This document shows, piece by piece, positions 16,163-24,846 of a DNA stretch of 47,876 nt (its first letter is position 1; each line of letters opens with the position of its first letter). The notes beneath the pieces were generated by a model, which saw nothing but the letters and a program-made list of their open reading frames with translations, was not told the DNA's origin and searched no databases. Origin of the DNA: JBHHXG01 sp046756985 (GTDB taxonomy: Bacteria; Pseudomonadota; Zetaproteobacteria; Mariprofundales; Mariprofundaceae); the NCBI GenBank assembly GCA_046756985.1, contig JBHHXG010000002.1:1-47876 (forward strand). The letters are read 5' to 3'. Position numbers and translations under genes: made by a program.

Positions 16163-17710
16163 ATGAGACAGATGAATCAATTGATGATACGACTCCTTGG
16201 AGCAACACTGGCCATGCTATTCATGGTTGGCCCTGCGATTGCGGCTACCGGCAATGCCGATAATGGCAAAATCGTCTACGAAAAGCGCTGCATCTGGTGC
16301 CATGGCGCCGACGGTGATGGACTGGGCGCTGCTGAAAAGTTCCTTAACCCGCCGCCGCGCAGTTTCGAAGATGGGCAGTACAAGATCAAGACCACCGGCT
16401 TTGAGGACCTTGTACCCAATGATGAGGATATTTTCCGTATGGTGCGTGACGGCATGCCGGGAACGGCCATGCCTGGCTGGAGTCAGTTGCTTTCAGAGCA
16501 GGAGATGTGGGACGTAGTGCAGTACGTCAAGACCTTTGCCGGCTATGAGGAAGAAACAGCAGGACCTGCGGTTGATTATGGCACGCAGGTGGTCTCCTCG
16601 CCTGAAAGCATCGCCAAGGGCAAGAAACTGTTTGAAGATGGTGATCGCTGTGTTGAGTGTCACGGCAAGACCGGCAAGGGAAGCGCTATCAAGGCGCTCA
16701 AGGGCGATCTGAAAGAGAGAACATGGCCGCGCAATCTGACCAAGCCATGGACATTCCGCGCCAGTAACGATCCGAAAGATATTTTCACGCGCATTACGGT
16801 CGGTATTCCCGGCACACAGATGCCTTCCTTTGCTGATCCCAAGAGTAAGAAGAAAATGAGTATTGAGGAACGCTGGCACGTGGCCAACTATGTGGCGAGT
16901 CTTGCCAAGACTGAGGAGGTTGTGAACGCGGAGAATACCGTTATCAAGGCGGAAGTAGTAGAAGGTGAATTACCAGCTTCGCCGGATGACGAGCGCTGGG
17001 AGCAGACTGTGTCCACCACCTTCATGCTGGTGCCCCAGATCATTGGCAAGCAGCGGTTTTTCACGCCTTCCAACGACACCATCACGGTAAGAGCCCTTTA
17101 TAACGAGTCAAAGATTGCCATGCTGCTGGAATGGGACGACCGCACCAGAAGCATCCCCGGAGACGAGCAGGCGGAAAAGGTTGCTGATCTTCCGATGTCC
17201 GAGGATTCAGTGGCTGTGCAGCTGCCTGTCGTGATTCCGACGGAAATGGAGAAGCCATACTGGGGCATGGGCGATGCAACCCATCCGGTAAATATCTGGC
17301 AATGGAAGAGTGGATCGACAGAAGCGCCCGAGTCGATTGCCCTGGCCAATGCCCGTGGATTTGCCGAAATCGAAAAACGTGAAGTGGGCGATACCGGACT
17401 GCAAGCCAAGTCGTCATATGATAATGGAACGTGGCGCGTGCTGTTCACACGGTCTCTCACGACTACTGATGCCGAAAATGACCTGCAGTTTGAGGGCGGC
17501 AAGTTTATCCCTGTCGCTTTTGCTGCCTGGGATGGCAGTAACAGTGAATCCGGCTCAAAACACACCATGACGACTTGGTACTGGCTGCTGTTGAAGCCGG
17601 CAGCGTCTTCCATGCCATTGATCATGGCGCTGCTGATTGCAGGCCTGTTATTGGGTGGTCTGCTCTGGTGGGCACGCGGGGCCAGCCGCAAGACCAGCAG
17701 CGATGCGTAG
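16163..17710 (+). CDS. dihaem cytochrome c fused to an ethylbenzene-dehydrogenase-type haem b domain
   Basis: A 515-aa exported protein: signal peptide (about 1-28), two cytochrome c domains (C43-I-W-C-H47 and C163-V-E-C-H167), then a domain of about 200 residues resembling the haem-b-binding EB_dh domain of ethylbenzene dehydrogenase gamma subunits (LYNESKIAMLLEWDD and later FIPVAFAAWDG), and a C-terminal membrane helix (about 485-505). In the known family this domain holds haem b with Met and Lys ligands. No molybdopterin subunit is encoded here, so it has probably been recruited as an electron conduit of the bd-like complex. ATG 16163 follows CAGGAAAA; an ATG at 16136 is an alternative. 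Confidence 0.88.
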   Translation: MRQMNQLMIRLLGATLAMLFMVGPAIAATGNADNGKIVYEKRCIWCHGADGDGLGAAEKFLNPPPRSFEDGQYKIKTTGFEDLVPNDEDIFRMVRDGMPGTAMPGWSQLLSEQEMWDVVQYVKTFAGYEEETAGPAVDYGTQVVSSPESIAKGKKLFEDGDRCVECHGKTGKGSAIKALKGDLKERTWPRNLTKPWTFRASNDPKDIFTRITVGIPGTQMPSFADPKSKKKMSIEERWHVANYVASLAKTEEVVNAENTVIKAEVVEGELPASPDDERWEQTVSTTFMLVPQIIGKQRFFTPSNDTITVRALYNESKIAMLLEWDDRTRSIPGDEQAEKVADLPMSEDSVAVQLPVVIPTEMEKPYWGMGDATHPVNIWQWKSGSTEAPESIALANARGFAEIEKREVGDTGLQAKSSYDNGTWRVLFTRSLTTTDAENDLQFEGGKFIPVAFAAWDGSNSESGSKHTMTTWYWLLLKPAASSMPLIMALLIAGLLLGGLLWWARGASRKTSSDA

Positions 17711-17954
17711 CTCTTGCATGGAAGCCATGCCGGGCAATGAGGAAACAGGCCGGTATGAAAGGCGCGGCGTCAAGACCAGGCTAATTGGCGTGGTTCTGAT
17801 TATACTGGGGTTTCTGGACAGCCTGCTCACATTGCGTGGCGGCATGCCCAGTGAAAAGTATTTGATTCTCATTGCTATAGGTGTGGCTATATTTGCTATA
17901 GGTGCTGTGCGCAGCAGGCGAGATAGTCTCAGGGAGATTAACCATGAAGCATAA
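17703..17954 (+). CDS. small two-helix membrane protein
   Basis: An 83-aa frame with two predicted helices (about 26-43 and 53-68) and a basic end. It overlaps the end of the EB_dh cytochrome and the start of the response regulator, so it is probably real and co-translated. The ATG at 17718 is an alternative start. It has no recognised family. Confidence 0.5.
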   Translation: MRSSCMEAMPGNEETGRYERRGVKTRLIGVVLIILGFLDSLLTLRGGMPSEKYLILIAIGVAIFAIGAVRSRRDSLREINHEA

Positions 17955-18348
17955 AATACTGATTGTGGATGATGAAGAGGAAGTCCGTCAGACAATTAAG
18001 CTCCAACTCAAGGGCACCGGCATGGAGGTCATCGAGGCGGAAGATGGAGAGAAGGGAATCGAACTTCTTGATTCGGAGAATGCCCTGGATGTAGATGTGA
18101 TCATCTGTGATGTACGGATGCCCAAGATCAATGGTGTCGAAGCCGTTGCCTACTTCCGTCGTGAGTATCCGGCGATCCCTGTCGTTGTTTTAACCGGATT
18201 TCCTGACGCCAAACTCGCTACGGAGTTCATGAAACAAGGCGCTTTTGATTATCTGGTTAAACCGGCGGAGAAGGAAGCACTGATTGAGGTGATTACGAAG
18301 GCTGCCGGCCAGCGTCACGGCTCCAGCGGGCCCAATATGATTGCCTGA
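17944..18348 (+). CDS. single-domain response regulator
   Basis: A 134-aa CheY-like receiver with no output domain. The acidic pocket (D9-D10), phospho-acceptor D56 in IICDVRMPK, the conserved threonine in VVLTGFPD and the lysine in YLVKPAEKE are all present. AGGGAG precedes the ATG. The partner is probably the convergent sensor kinase at 18415-20346. Lacking a DNA-binding domain, it must act through protein contacts or a phosphorelay. Confidence 0.93.
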   Translation: MKHKILIVDDEEEVRQTIKLQLKGTGMEVIEAEDGEKGIELLDSENALDVDVIICDVRMPKINGVEAVAYFRREYPAIPVVVLTGFPDAKLATEFMKQGAFDYLVKPAEKEALIEVITKAAGQRHGSSGPNMIA

Positions 18349-18376
18349 TCGAGGGTGATAGTTTGTATCTGGCGAG

Positions 18377-18405
18377 AGAGAGTGCATAAAGCGCTCTCTT
18401 TTTTT
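18377..18405 (+). terminator. intrinsic terminator after the response regulator
   Basis: A nine-pair stem AGAGAGTGC / GCGCTCTCT (one G-T pair, 18377-18385 with 18391-18399) with a five-base loop is followed by a run of seven T. It ends the plus-strand core transcript. The other strand has no T-run, so it does not serve the convergent kinase. Confidence 0.88.
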
Positions 18406-18414
18406 ATGGGGTTA

Positions 18415-20346
18415 CTAGCTTTCGGTGGAGGGGTTCTGATTCTCCGTGTCTACGGGCTGGTCGGGCTCTCTGGCCGGGAAGCGGATGATAAACGTTGTCC
18501 CCTTGCCTTCCTCGGTTTCCAGAGTGATTGTTCCATCGTACTGATTCACAATCTTTTGCACGATATACATACCCAGGCCTTCCCCTTCATCCGGCCCTTT
18601 GGTGGTAAAAAACGGATCGAATATCTTTCCAAGGTGCTCCTCTTTGATGCCCCTCCCTGTATCTGTGATGCGAATACAAATCAGATCATCCTCCTGGGAG
18701 GTGGCCAATTCCAGGATGCCTTCTCCGTCCATGGCCTGAATGCCATTGCGGATAACATTGAAAAAGACTTGTTGAATTTCTTCAGGCTGGGCCGATATTT
18801 TAGACACCGGCGTGAAGTTCTGTCGGATTTCAATGCGGTCATCCAGGCGTGAGAGCTTCGCCATGGCAACGGCCTCTTCGAGTTTTTCAAGCACATCGAC
18901 CGCTTCCAGTTCATGCCGGCTGGCTGGCCTGGTGTATCCGGACAGGTTTTTTACGATAGCTGAAATGTCTTTGGCGTATTTGAGGATATCATGGCCATAC
19001 TTGTTACATGCAGCGATATCCTTTTCATCGCGGACCGCTTCAGCCATGCCCGAGATGACGTAAAGCGGGTTGTTAATTTCGTGACCGATACCGCTGGCCA
19101 TGGTGCCGATCGCTGCCACTTTCTCTGTCTGAATCAGCCGCTCCAGGACGCGCTCTTTCTCGGCCTGGCTTTCAATCAGTTCACGGGTACGCTCCTCGAC
19201 CTTTTCCTCCAGAGAACCGATATGTTGACGTAGCTGAATCCGCATCTTCTCGAGCGCGCCGGCAAGATCCTCGATTTCATCGCCTGTCTGGATAGTCAAT
19301 GGCTTGCTCAGGTCTCCTGCGGCAATACGTGTTGCCCCCTGGCGAAGTTTTTCAACGGGCTCCACGATGCGGCGGCTTGCGTAGTAGCCCATGGCAACAA
19401 GCAGTCCGAGGGCAAGAATGCCGGCGAGGGCTACGCCAATGAGAAGGTGTGTCACCGGGGCGAATATCTCCCGAGAATCCTGCCAGACAAACATATGCCA
19501 GGACTTCCCCGGTTGCAGTACAGCGTTTATCCCTGTCAGGGGAGCGTGGCCGATAATGGAAAACACAAATTCGCCATGCCCGTCGTTTTCGGCGGTGATC
19601 CAGCCCGATTGATCCTGTGTAATACGGGCAATAAAGGTGTTTGTTTGATCTTCGATGTGGCTTCCCGTCGGTAAAAGCGGGCAACTGACAATGGTGCCCA
19701 GGTGATTGATAATCATTACATGGCCGGTATCACCAAACCGGATTGGATAGGTCAAATGGTCCAGCAGCGCGTTGATATCATATGTGCGGTGCAGCCAGCC
19801 GACAGGGTTGGTTTCATCCTCGTCCAGATCAAGAACCGGCGTCGAGAAATGGAGCTGAAAGAGATCTGTTTCAACGTTCTTTTCCAGCCAGACCATGGTT
19901 GTTGCCGGTTCCGTGGCAGGTGCTTTGGATTGAACCCCGTCAGGCCCGCCAGCCTCAGGCCCGGTTATCCAGGACCTGTTCAGGCCTTTATGAGTCTCGG
20001 TATCTTCACCATGCTCAGGCCAATCGAATGGAACGATGGCCGTGTCATCGCTGCCAAACGGATGACCAAGCGTTTTCACGATGTAACCATCCGCCGCATC
20101 ATGAGCCAATATGCGGTCAACAATGAGGATTCGCTGGATTTCAGCATCTACTTTTGCGGCACTGTCTTCGGCCAGCACCTGGAAGCTTGTGCCAATCACT
20201 TCCTGCAACTCTCCACGGCCGATGTAATAGGTTCCGGACAGGCTCCCCGCCAGCGGAATCAAACCCACGGCCAGCATGGCGAGGATCAGCTTTCCGGACA
20301 GACCGAGGCGGCGTTTTTTATGCTCCATGGCCTGGGCCGGCATCAC
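18415..20346 (-). CDS. membrane sensor histidine kinase (Cache-HAMP-HisKA-HATPase)
   Basis: A 643-aa kinase: helix 1 (about 18-41), a large periplasmic sensor region resembling a double Cache domain (42-300), helix 2 (302-322), HAMP (323-375), a coiled coil, HisKA with H422 in GIGHEINNPL, and an ATPase domain with N (VIRNGIQAM), G1 (DTGRGI), F (DPFFTTK) and G2 (GLGMYIV) boxes. It has the NtrB-like GHEINNPL form. It is convergent with the response regulator. It may sense a small molecule connected with the respiratory block; the ligand cannot be read. Confidence 0.92.
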   Translation of the reverse strand: MMPAQAMEHKKRRLGLSGKLILAMLAVGLIPLAGSLSGTYYIGRGELQEVIGTSFQVLAEDSAAKVDAEIQRILIVDRILAHDAADGYIVKTLGHPFGSDDTAIVPFDWPEHGEDTETHKGLNRSWITGPEAGGPDGVQSKAPATEPATTMVWLEKNVETDLFQLHFSTPVLDLDEDETNPVGWLHRTYDINALLDHLTYPIRFGDTGHVMIINHLGTIVSCPLLPTGSHIEDQTNTFIARITQDQSGWITAENDGHGEFVFSIIGHAPLTGINAVLQPGKSWHMFVWQDSREIFAPVTHLLIGVALAGILALGLLVAMGYYASRRIVEPVEKLRQGATRIAAGDLSKPLTIQTGDEIEDLAGALEKMRIQLRQHIGSLEEKVEERTRELIESQAEKERVLERLIQTEKVAAIGTMASGIGHEINNPLYVISGMAEAVRDEKDIAACNKYGHDILKYAKDISAIVKNLSGYTRPASRHELEAVDVLEKLEEAVAMAKLSRLDDRIEIRQNFTPVSKISAQPEEIQQVFFNVIRNGIQAMDGEGILELATSQEDDLICIRITDTGRGIKEEHLGKIFDPFFTTKGPDEGEGLGMYIVQKIVNQYDGTITLETEEGKGTTFIIRFPAREPDQPVDTENQNPSTES

Positions 20347-20570
20347 CGTGAAGCTCGAAAGTTAGGGTTGCTTTTTGCGTATCCGTGCTTCAAAATTTGA
20401 ACCTTGAAAGGCAACAAGGGCAAGAGATACGTGTCCTTCGCGAAGAAGATAACTCCCATGCTTTTTTTATTCGAAGCAGCCCGGTAATCGTCAGGATTAA
20501 AGGGTGTTTAGGAATAAAGATAGTTGCGGCGACCATTTAAAAACGTTAATCGACAGGGAAATGTAAATCA

Positions 20571-21506
20571 ATGATTCAGGTTGAAAATGTAACTAAAGAC
20601 TATGGCCAGTTCCGCGCCATCGATGATATCAGTTTCACTGTCGAAAAGGGCGATATTATGGGTTTTCTGGGTCCTAATGGGGCTGGAAAAACGACTGTCA
20701 TGCGCATGCTGACCTGTTTTTTTCCCCCCACAAAGGGAAAGCTCATGGTTGCAGGTTACAATTGCTTCGAGGACTCATTAAACGTCCGCAAGAAGATCGG
20801 CTACTTACCTGAGAGGGTACCCCTTTACGCGGATATGTCAGTTTCCGGTTATCTTGGATTTGTGGCGGGCATCAAGGGCATGCGGGGCAAAGAGATCAAG
20901 GGAAAAGTTGGCGCAGTCATGGATGATTGCGGTCTCAATGACGTTTCCGGCAAGCTGATCAGTGATATATCGAGAGGATACCGGCAGAGGGTCGGCATAG
21001 CCCAGGCGCTGGTCAATGATCCGGAGGTTCTGATTCTTGATGAGCCAACAGTAGGTCTTGATCCACATCAGATCAAAGAGATAAGAAAACTTATCAAGGA
21101 TCTGGCGGGCAGGCACACCGTTATTCTGAGCACCCACATTCTCCCGGAAGTCAGCATCCTCTGTAACAGGGTGATCGTTATCAACAAGGGAACAGTGGCC
21201 GCGGTGGATAGCCTGGACAACCTCACCTCAGCAGGCTCGGACAAGATGTTTTTACGCATCGATGGGGATCAGCAGGCGATCAAGAAAGCGCTTGATAAAC
21301 TGAAAGAAATCAAGGCAGTTGAGAGAAAACAGCGGGATTCCGGAGAAGCCGATGGCTTTGTTATTACCCTTGATGATGAAAAACGCGGAAGAAAGAGCAT
21401 TCATGCCATGATTGAGAAAAACGACTGGCATCTTGAGGAAATGCGCCCGGTTGAAGTGAACCTGGAGGATATCTTCATCCAGTTGGTCACAAAGGAAGGC
21501 AAATGA
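20571..21506 (+). CDS. ABC transporter ATPase, GldA/CcmA-like
   Basis: A 311-aa ABC-2-type ATPase. Walker A is GPNGAGKTT (34-42), Walker B VLILDEPTVGLDP and the H-loop STHIL. The signature reads ISRGYRQRVGIAQAL, the variant form common in this subfamily. A C-terminal extension of about 90 residues follows. It is coupled to the permease gene (ATGA) and heads a four-gene unit with GldF-, GldG- and DUF4340-like proteins. The substrate is unknown. Confidence 0.92.
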   Translation: MIQVENVTKDYGQFRAIDDISFTVEKGDIMGFLGPNGAGKTTVMRMLTCFFPPTKGKLMVAGYNCFEDSLNVRKKIGYLPERVPLYADMSVSGYLGFVAGIKGMRGKEIKGKVGAVMDDCGLNDVSGKLISDISRGYRQRVGIAQALVNDPEVLILDEPTVGLDPHQIKEIRKLIKDLAGRHTVILSTHILPEVSILCNRVIVINKGTVAAVDSLDNLTSAGSDKMFLRIDGDQQAIKKALDKLKEIKAVERKQRDSGEADGFVITLDDEKRGRKSIHAMIEKNDWHLEEMRPVEVNLEDIFIQLVTKEGK

Positions 21507-22285
21507 ATATCAGAAATATCGCCCTCATTTACTCTCGGGAGCTGAAGTCCTATTTCAACTCATTAACCGCTTATGTGGTGATTGTCATGTTTTTGCTGGT
21601 CACCGGTTACTTTTTCTACACTTTGCTTACAACCTTCTCAATCGTCAGCTTTCAGGCCCAGACGGATCCCATGCTGGCCAAGCAGTACCAACTGTTAAAT
21701 ATCAATGAAACAGTTGTCAGGCCGCTATTTGGAAGTATCAGCATTATCATGCTGTTGATGACACCGCTTCTGACCATGCGTCTGTTTTCGGAGGAGAAAA
21801 AGACCGGCACGATTGAACTGATGCTTACCTTTCCGGTGAATGATATCGATGTCATTCTGGGCAAATATCTGGCCTGTTTTTCCGTGCTGCTCACCATGAT
21901 ACTGCTTACCGCCACCTATCCCATTCTCCTCGTCGTTCTTGGAGAGCCGGAGGCGAAGCCTATCCTGACCGGCTATCTGGGTCTTATCCTTATGGGGGCG
22001 GCATTCATCTCCCTGGGCATATTTGCGTCATCATTAACCGAGAATCAGATTGTTTCAGCTTCGGTGTCCTTTGGCATGCTGTTCTTTTTCTGGTTAATCA
22101 GTTATTCCGTTAATCTGGTATCAGCCGGTCTGGGTCAGGTTCTTTCCTATCTTTCGATAAACGAGCATATAGAGAGCCTGTCCAAGGGGGTCGTTGATTC
22201 AGAGGATATTATCTATTACCTCTGCTTCATTGCGGTGTTTCTGTTTCTTACCCTCAGAAGTCTTGAAGCGAACAGGTGGAGATAA
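21503..22285 (+). CDS. ABC-2 permease, GldF-like
   Basis: A 260-aa integral membrane protein with about six helices and the ABC-2 pattern (MRLFSEEKKTGTIELMLTFPV between the second and third helices). It shares overlapping starts and stops with the ATPase and with the GldG-like gene. The GldF/NosY families are both of this type; the GldG-like and DUF4340 neighbours point to the Gld-like family rather than NosY. Confidence 0.9.
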   Translation: MNIRNIALIYSRELKSYFNSLTAYVVIVMFLLVTGYFFYTLLTTFSIVSFQAQTDPMLAKQYQLLNINETVVRPLFGSISIIMLLMTPLLTMRLFSEEKKTGTIELMLTFPVNDIDVILGKYLACFSVLLTMILLTATYPILLVVLGEPEAKPILTGYLGLILMGAAFISLGIFASSLTENQIVSASVSFGMLFFFWLISYSVNLVSAGLGQVLSYLSINEHIESLSKGVVDSEDIIYYLCFIAVFLFLTLRSLEANRWR

Positions 22286-23844
22286 TGAAAGCTAAAGGAT
22301 TGTTTGCGCCATTGGGCCTTCTGGCCATTGTTCTGATGCTGGCCGGGGGGATGATTTACTCGGTCACCGGTGAAATGGGAACCCTTGCGGTGTCTCTGAT
22401 ATGGGTCGGCCTGCTGATATTACTGCTGTTCTTCTATATGTACTTCCCGGAAATCAGGGATTTCATCACCAAGCGTTCCACAAAATATGCCGTCAATACG
22501 GCAATCATGAGCATGATATTCGTGGTGATTATCGGGCTTGTCGGGGTGATGTCGATCAAATACAAGATCAGAGCCGATCTGACGGCCGACAGCCGATATA
22601 CCCTGTCATCCCAGACGATCAAAATATTAAAATCCCTGGAAGACGACGTGGAAGTGATTGCTTTTTACAGGAGTGATGAACGGACAAGGCAGGCGATGTT
22701 CGATCTGCTGGAAGAGTATTCCTATTATTCATCAAAATTCAAAGTCCGTTTCGTTGATCCGGATAAAAGTCCGACGGAAGCAGTGAAACATCGCGTATCG
22801 TCATACCGAACAACCTTATTGAAATATGGCGATAAACAGGAAATTGTGGTCACCGAATCGGAAAATAAGATCACCAATGCTCTGATCAAGCTGCTCAGCA
22901 AGGAGACGAAGGTTATTTATTTCGTCAAGGGCCATGGTGAGAAAAAGGTTAATAGCAAGGCGGGCGATGGCTATTTACTGATTAAGGAGGCGATTGAAAG
23001 GGAGAATCATCAGGTGCGTGAACTGCTGCTGCTCAGCGCCGAAAAGGTACCCGAAGATGCCGCCGTACTGGTGATCAGCGGGCCTGAAGCGAATTTTCTG
23101 CCATCAGAACTGAAAAAAATAACCGCCTTCGTAGAAAAAGGCGGGCGGGTTCTCTTTATGCTCGATCCCGGTGGTGCCAACGGGCTGGTAGGTTATCTAA
23201 GCGAATTCGGCTTTGAGGTTGGCAACGATCTGATTATCGACACACTGAGCCAGGTATATGGCGCGAATTATCTGACGCCTGTGGTCGTGCAATACCACAA
23301 GAACCACCCCGTCACGCATGGCTTTGAACTGGCGACCTTCTTTCCGGCCGCCCGCACCGTTCATATCAAGGAAGATCAGGCCAGGGGAAGATATGACCTG
23401 GCCCAAACCAGCGATAAGAGTTGGACGGTTACGGGTGAACTCACCGAAGGTGATCTGACATTTAACCCGGACAAACACACCCGGGGACCCATCAGCGTAG
23501 CGGCTGTCGCCGCAGTTGAGGTGGTTATTGACGAGAAAAAAACAGAGGCGAGCCAGGAGAATCTGAAGACATGGGGGAAGATCCTCGTGGTCGGAGATTC
23601 AGACCTTGCCAGCAACACCCATCTCAAACTGGCCGGGAATAAAGATTTCTTTCTGAATATGCTCAACTGGCTGGCCGAGGAACATGTGTTGATATCCATC
23701 AGGAGAAAGGAACCGGGGTTAACACCACTGATGCTTACATCGATGCAGGGCAAGCTTGTCTTCTGGCTTTCCATGGTGATTGTGCCGTCACTGGTGCTGG
23801 TGACCGGCATTGGCGTGACATTAAGAAGAAGGCGGGCTGTGTGA
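22285..23844 (+). CDS. GldG-like ABC-associated membrane protein
   Basis: A 519-aa protein with N-terminal helices (about 7-27, 36-52 and 72-95), a large periplasmic region of the Gld/IFT52-like fold, and a C-terminal helix (about 490-508) followed by a basic tail. The segments TADSRYTLS, IKFVKGHGE-like (YFVKGHGEKK) and VLFMLDPGG are typical of GldG. The ATG at 22285 overlaps the permease stop as TAATG. It probably forms the extracytoplasmic part of the ABC complex. Confidence 0.88.
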   Translation: MKAKGLFAPLGLLAIVLMLAGGMIYSVTGEMGTLAVSLIWVGLLILLLFFYMYFPEIRDFITKRSTKYAVNTAIMSMIFVVIIGLVGVMSIKYKIRADLTADSRYTLSSQTIKILKSLEDDVEVIAFYRSDERTRQAMFDLLEEYSYYSSKFKVRFVDPDKSPTEAVKHRVSSYRTTLLKYGDKQEIVVTESENKITNALIKLLSKETKVIYFVKGHGEKKVNSKAGDGYLLIKEAIERENHQVRELLLLSAEKVPEDAAVLVISGPEANFLPSELKKITAFVEKGGRVLFMLDPGGANGLVGYLSEFGFEVGNDLIIDTLSQVYGANYLTPVVVQYHKNHPVTHGFELATFFPAARTVHIKEDQARGRYDLAQTSDKSWTVTGELTEGDLTFNPDKHTRGPISVAAVAAVEVVIDEKKTEASQENLKTWGKILVVGDSDLASNTHLKLAGNKDFFLNMLNWLAEEHVLISIRRKEPGLTPLMLTSMQGKLVFWLSMVIVPSLVLVTGIGVTLRRRRAV

Positions 23845-24803
23845 ATTTCTCCAAAAAAACGCTTTTCTGGATTATCATACTGATTTTGCTTGCCGGCTCG
23901 TTTTATTTCTTCGATGAGAAGAAAGAGGCGGAGAAGCAGTTAATAGAAGCGAGTCTCAGGCTTCTGCCTTTTACCGTAGAAGATGTGACGGAATTCTGGA
24001 TCAATAACCGGGCCGAGAATCTGCAGATCAGGGTTGTACGTGGAGAGGACGGATGGAAAATCCTGCAGCCGCTGGTCACGAAGGGTGATAAGAAGGCTAT
24101 CGAAGAGTATTTGAAGATCATCGTTACAGCCAGAAAGGACGCAATTCTTTTTACACAGCCTGAGCCGGAAAAGTTAAAAGAGCTTGGCCTGGATGATCCC
24201 AAGATTGAAATGGGATTAAAAGCCGGGGGTGAAGAAACCGTCATTGTCTTCGGCGAGAAAGGTCCGACCCTTAATGTCTCCTATGCCATGTTCAAGGGGA
24301 GGCCCGAGGTGTATCGCGTGCATTCCGATCTCAGGACGGAATCGAGCAAGGATGTGTATGCGTTGCGCGATAAGACTATCATTGATTTCGACCCAATGAA
24401 GATGAGGCGCCTTGAGATCGTGCACATGGGCAAGGACAGGGTAGTGATCGAGCAGGACAACGGAAAATGGAATATGCTCGAGCCTTCAAGAGGCAGGGCC
24501 TCGATGGAAAAGGTGCTGGAAACCCTGTTTGCAATAAAGAACGGCAAGATCAAGGCTTTTATCGATGAAAATCCATCGGATCTCGCCGCATACGGACTCT
24601 TTTCGCCGAAGCTTCAATTAAGCATTTATCAGGCAAAAAAGGAAAAGCCATATCAACTCATTATCGGCGATAAAGACAGAAAGACGCGCGGATACTTCGC
24701 TACGACCGAACTGGCCGACAAAGTCTTCGATATCGAAGAAGAGACGGTCAAGACTATCCTGCTAAACATGGATAAGTTACAGGACACTGATGCTGCCGGT
24801 TGA
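23841..24803 (+). CDS. DUF4340-family protein of the Gld-like ABC unit
   Basis: A 320-aa protein with one N-terminal helix (about 6-23) and repeated beta-rich units (WKILQPLVTKGDK and later WNMLEPSRGRAS) that mark DUF4340. The GTG start overlaps the GldG-like stop (GTGA). DUF4340 proteins routinely follow GldG-like genes and are thought to work with them; the molecular role is unknown. Confidence 0.86.
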   Translation: MNFSKKTLFWIIILILLAGSFYFFDEKKEAEKQLIEASLRLLPFTVEDVTEFWINNRAENLQIRVVRGEDGWKILQPLVTKGDKKAIEEYLKIIVTARKDAILFTQPEPEKLKELGLDDPKIEMGLKAGGEETVIVFGEKGPTLNVSYAMFKGRPEVYRVHSDLRTESSKDVYALRDKTIIDFDPMKMRRLEIVHMGKDRVVIEQDNGKWNMLEPSRGRASMEKVLETLFAIKNGKIKAFIDENPSDLAAYGLFSPKLQLSIYQAKKEKPYQLIIGDKDRKTRGYFATTELADKVFDIEEETVKTILLNMDKLQDTDAAG

Positions 24804-24846
24804 TAAGCCGGGATTTACAAGACGGAGAACTGCACGTCCGGCTCGA

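Noticed and set aside
14540..17710. Search for a CydB subunit after the CydA-like gene
   Set aside because: The following genes are all c-type cytochromes with CXXCH motifs; no multi-helix CydB-like frame exists here.
20977..21020. Degenerate ABC signature suggesting an inactive ATPase
   Set aside because: SRGYRQR variants are usual in this subfamily, and Walker A, Walker B and the H-loop are intact.
20571..22285. NosF/NosY assignment for the ABC ATPase and permease
   Set aside because: The coupled GldG-like and DUF4340 genes identify the Gld-like family, and no nosD accompanies them.
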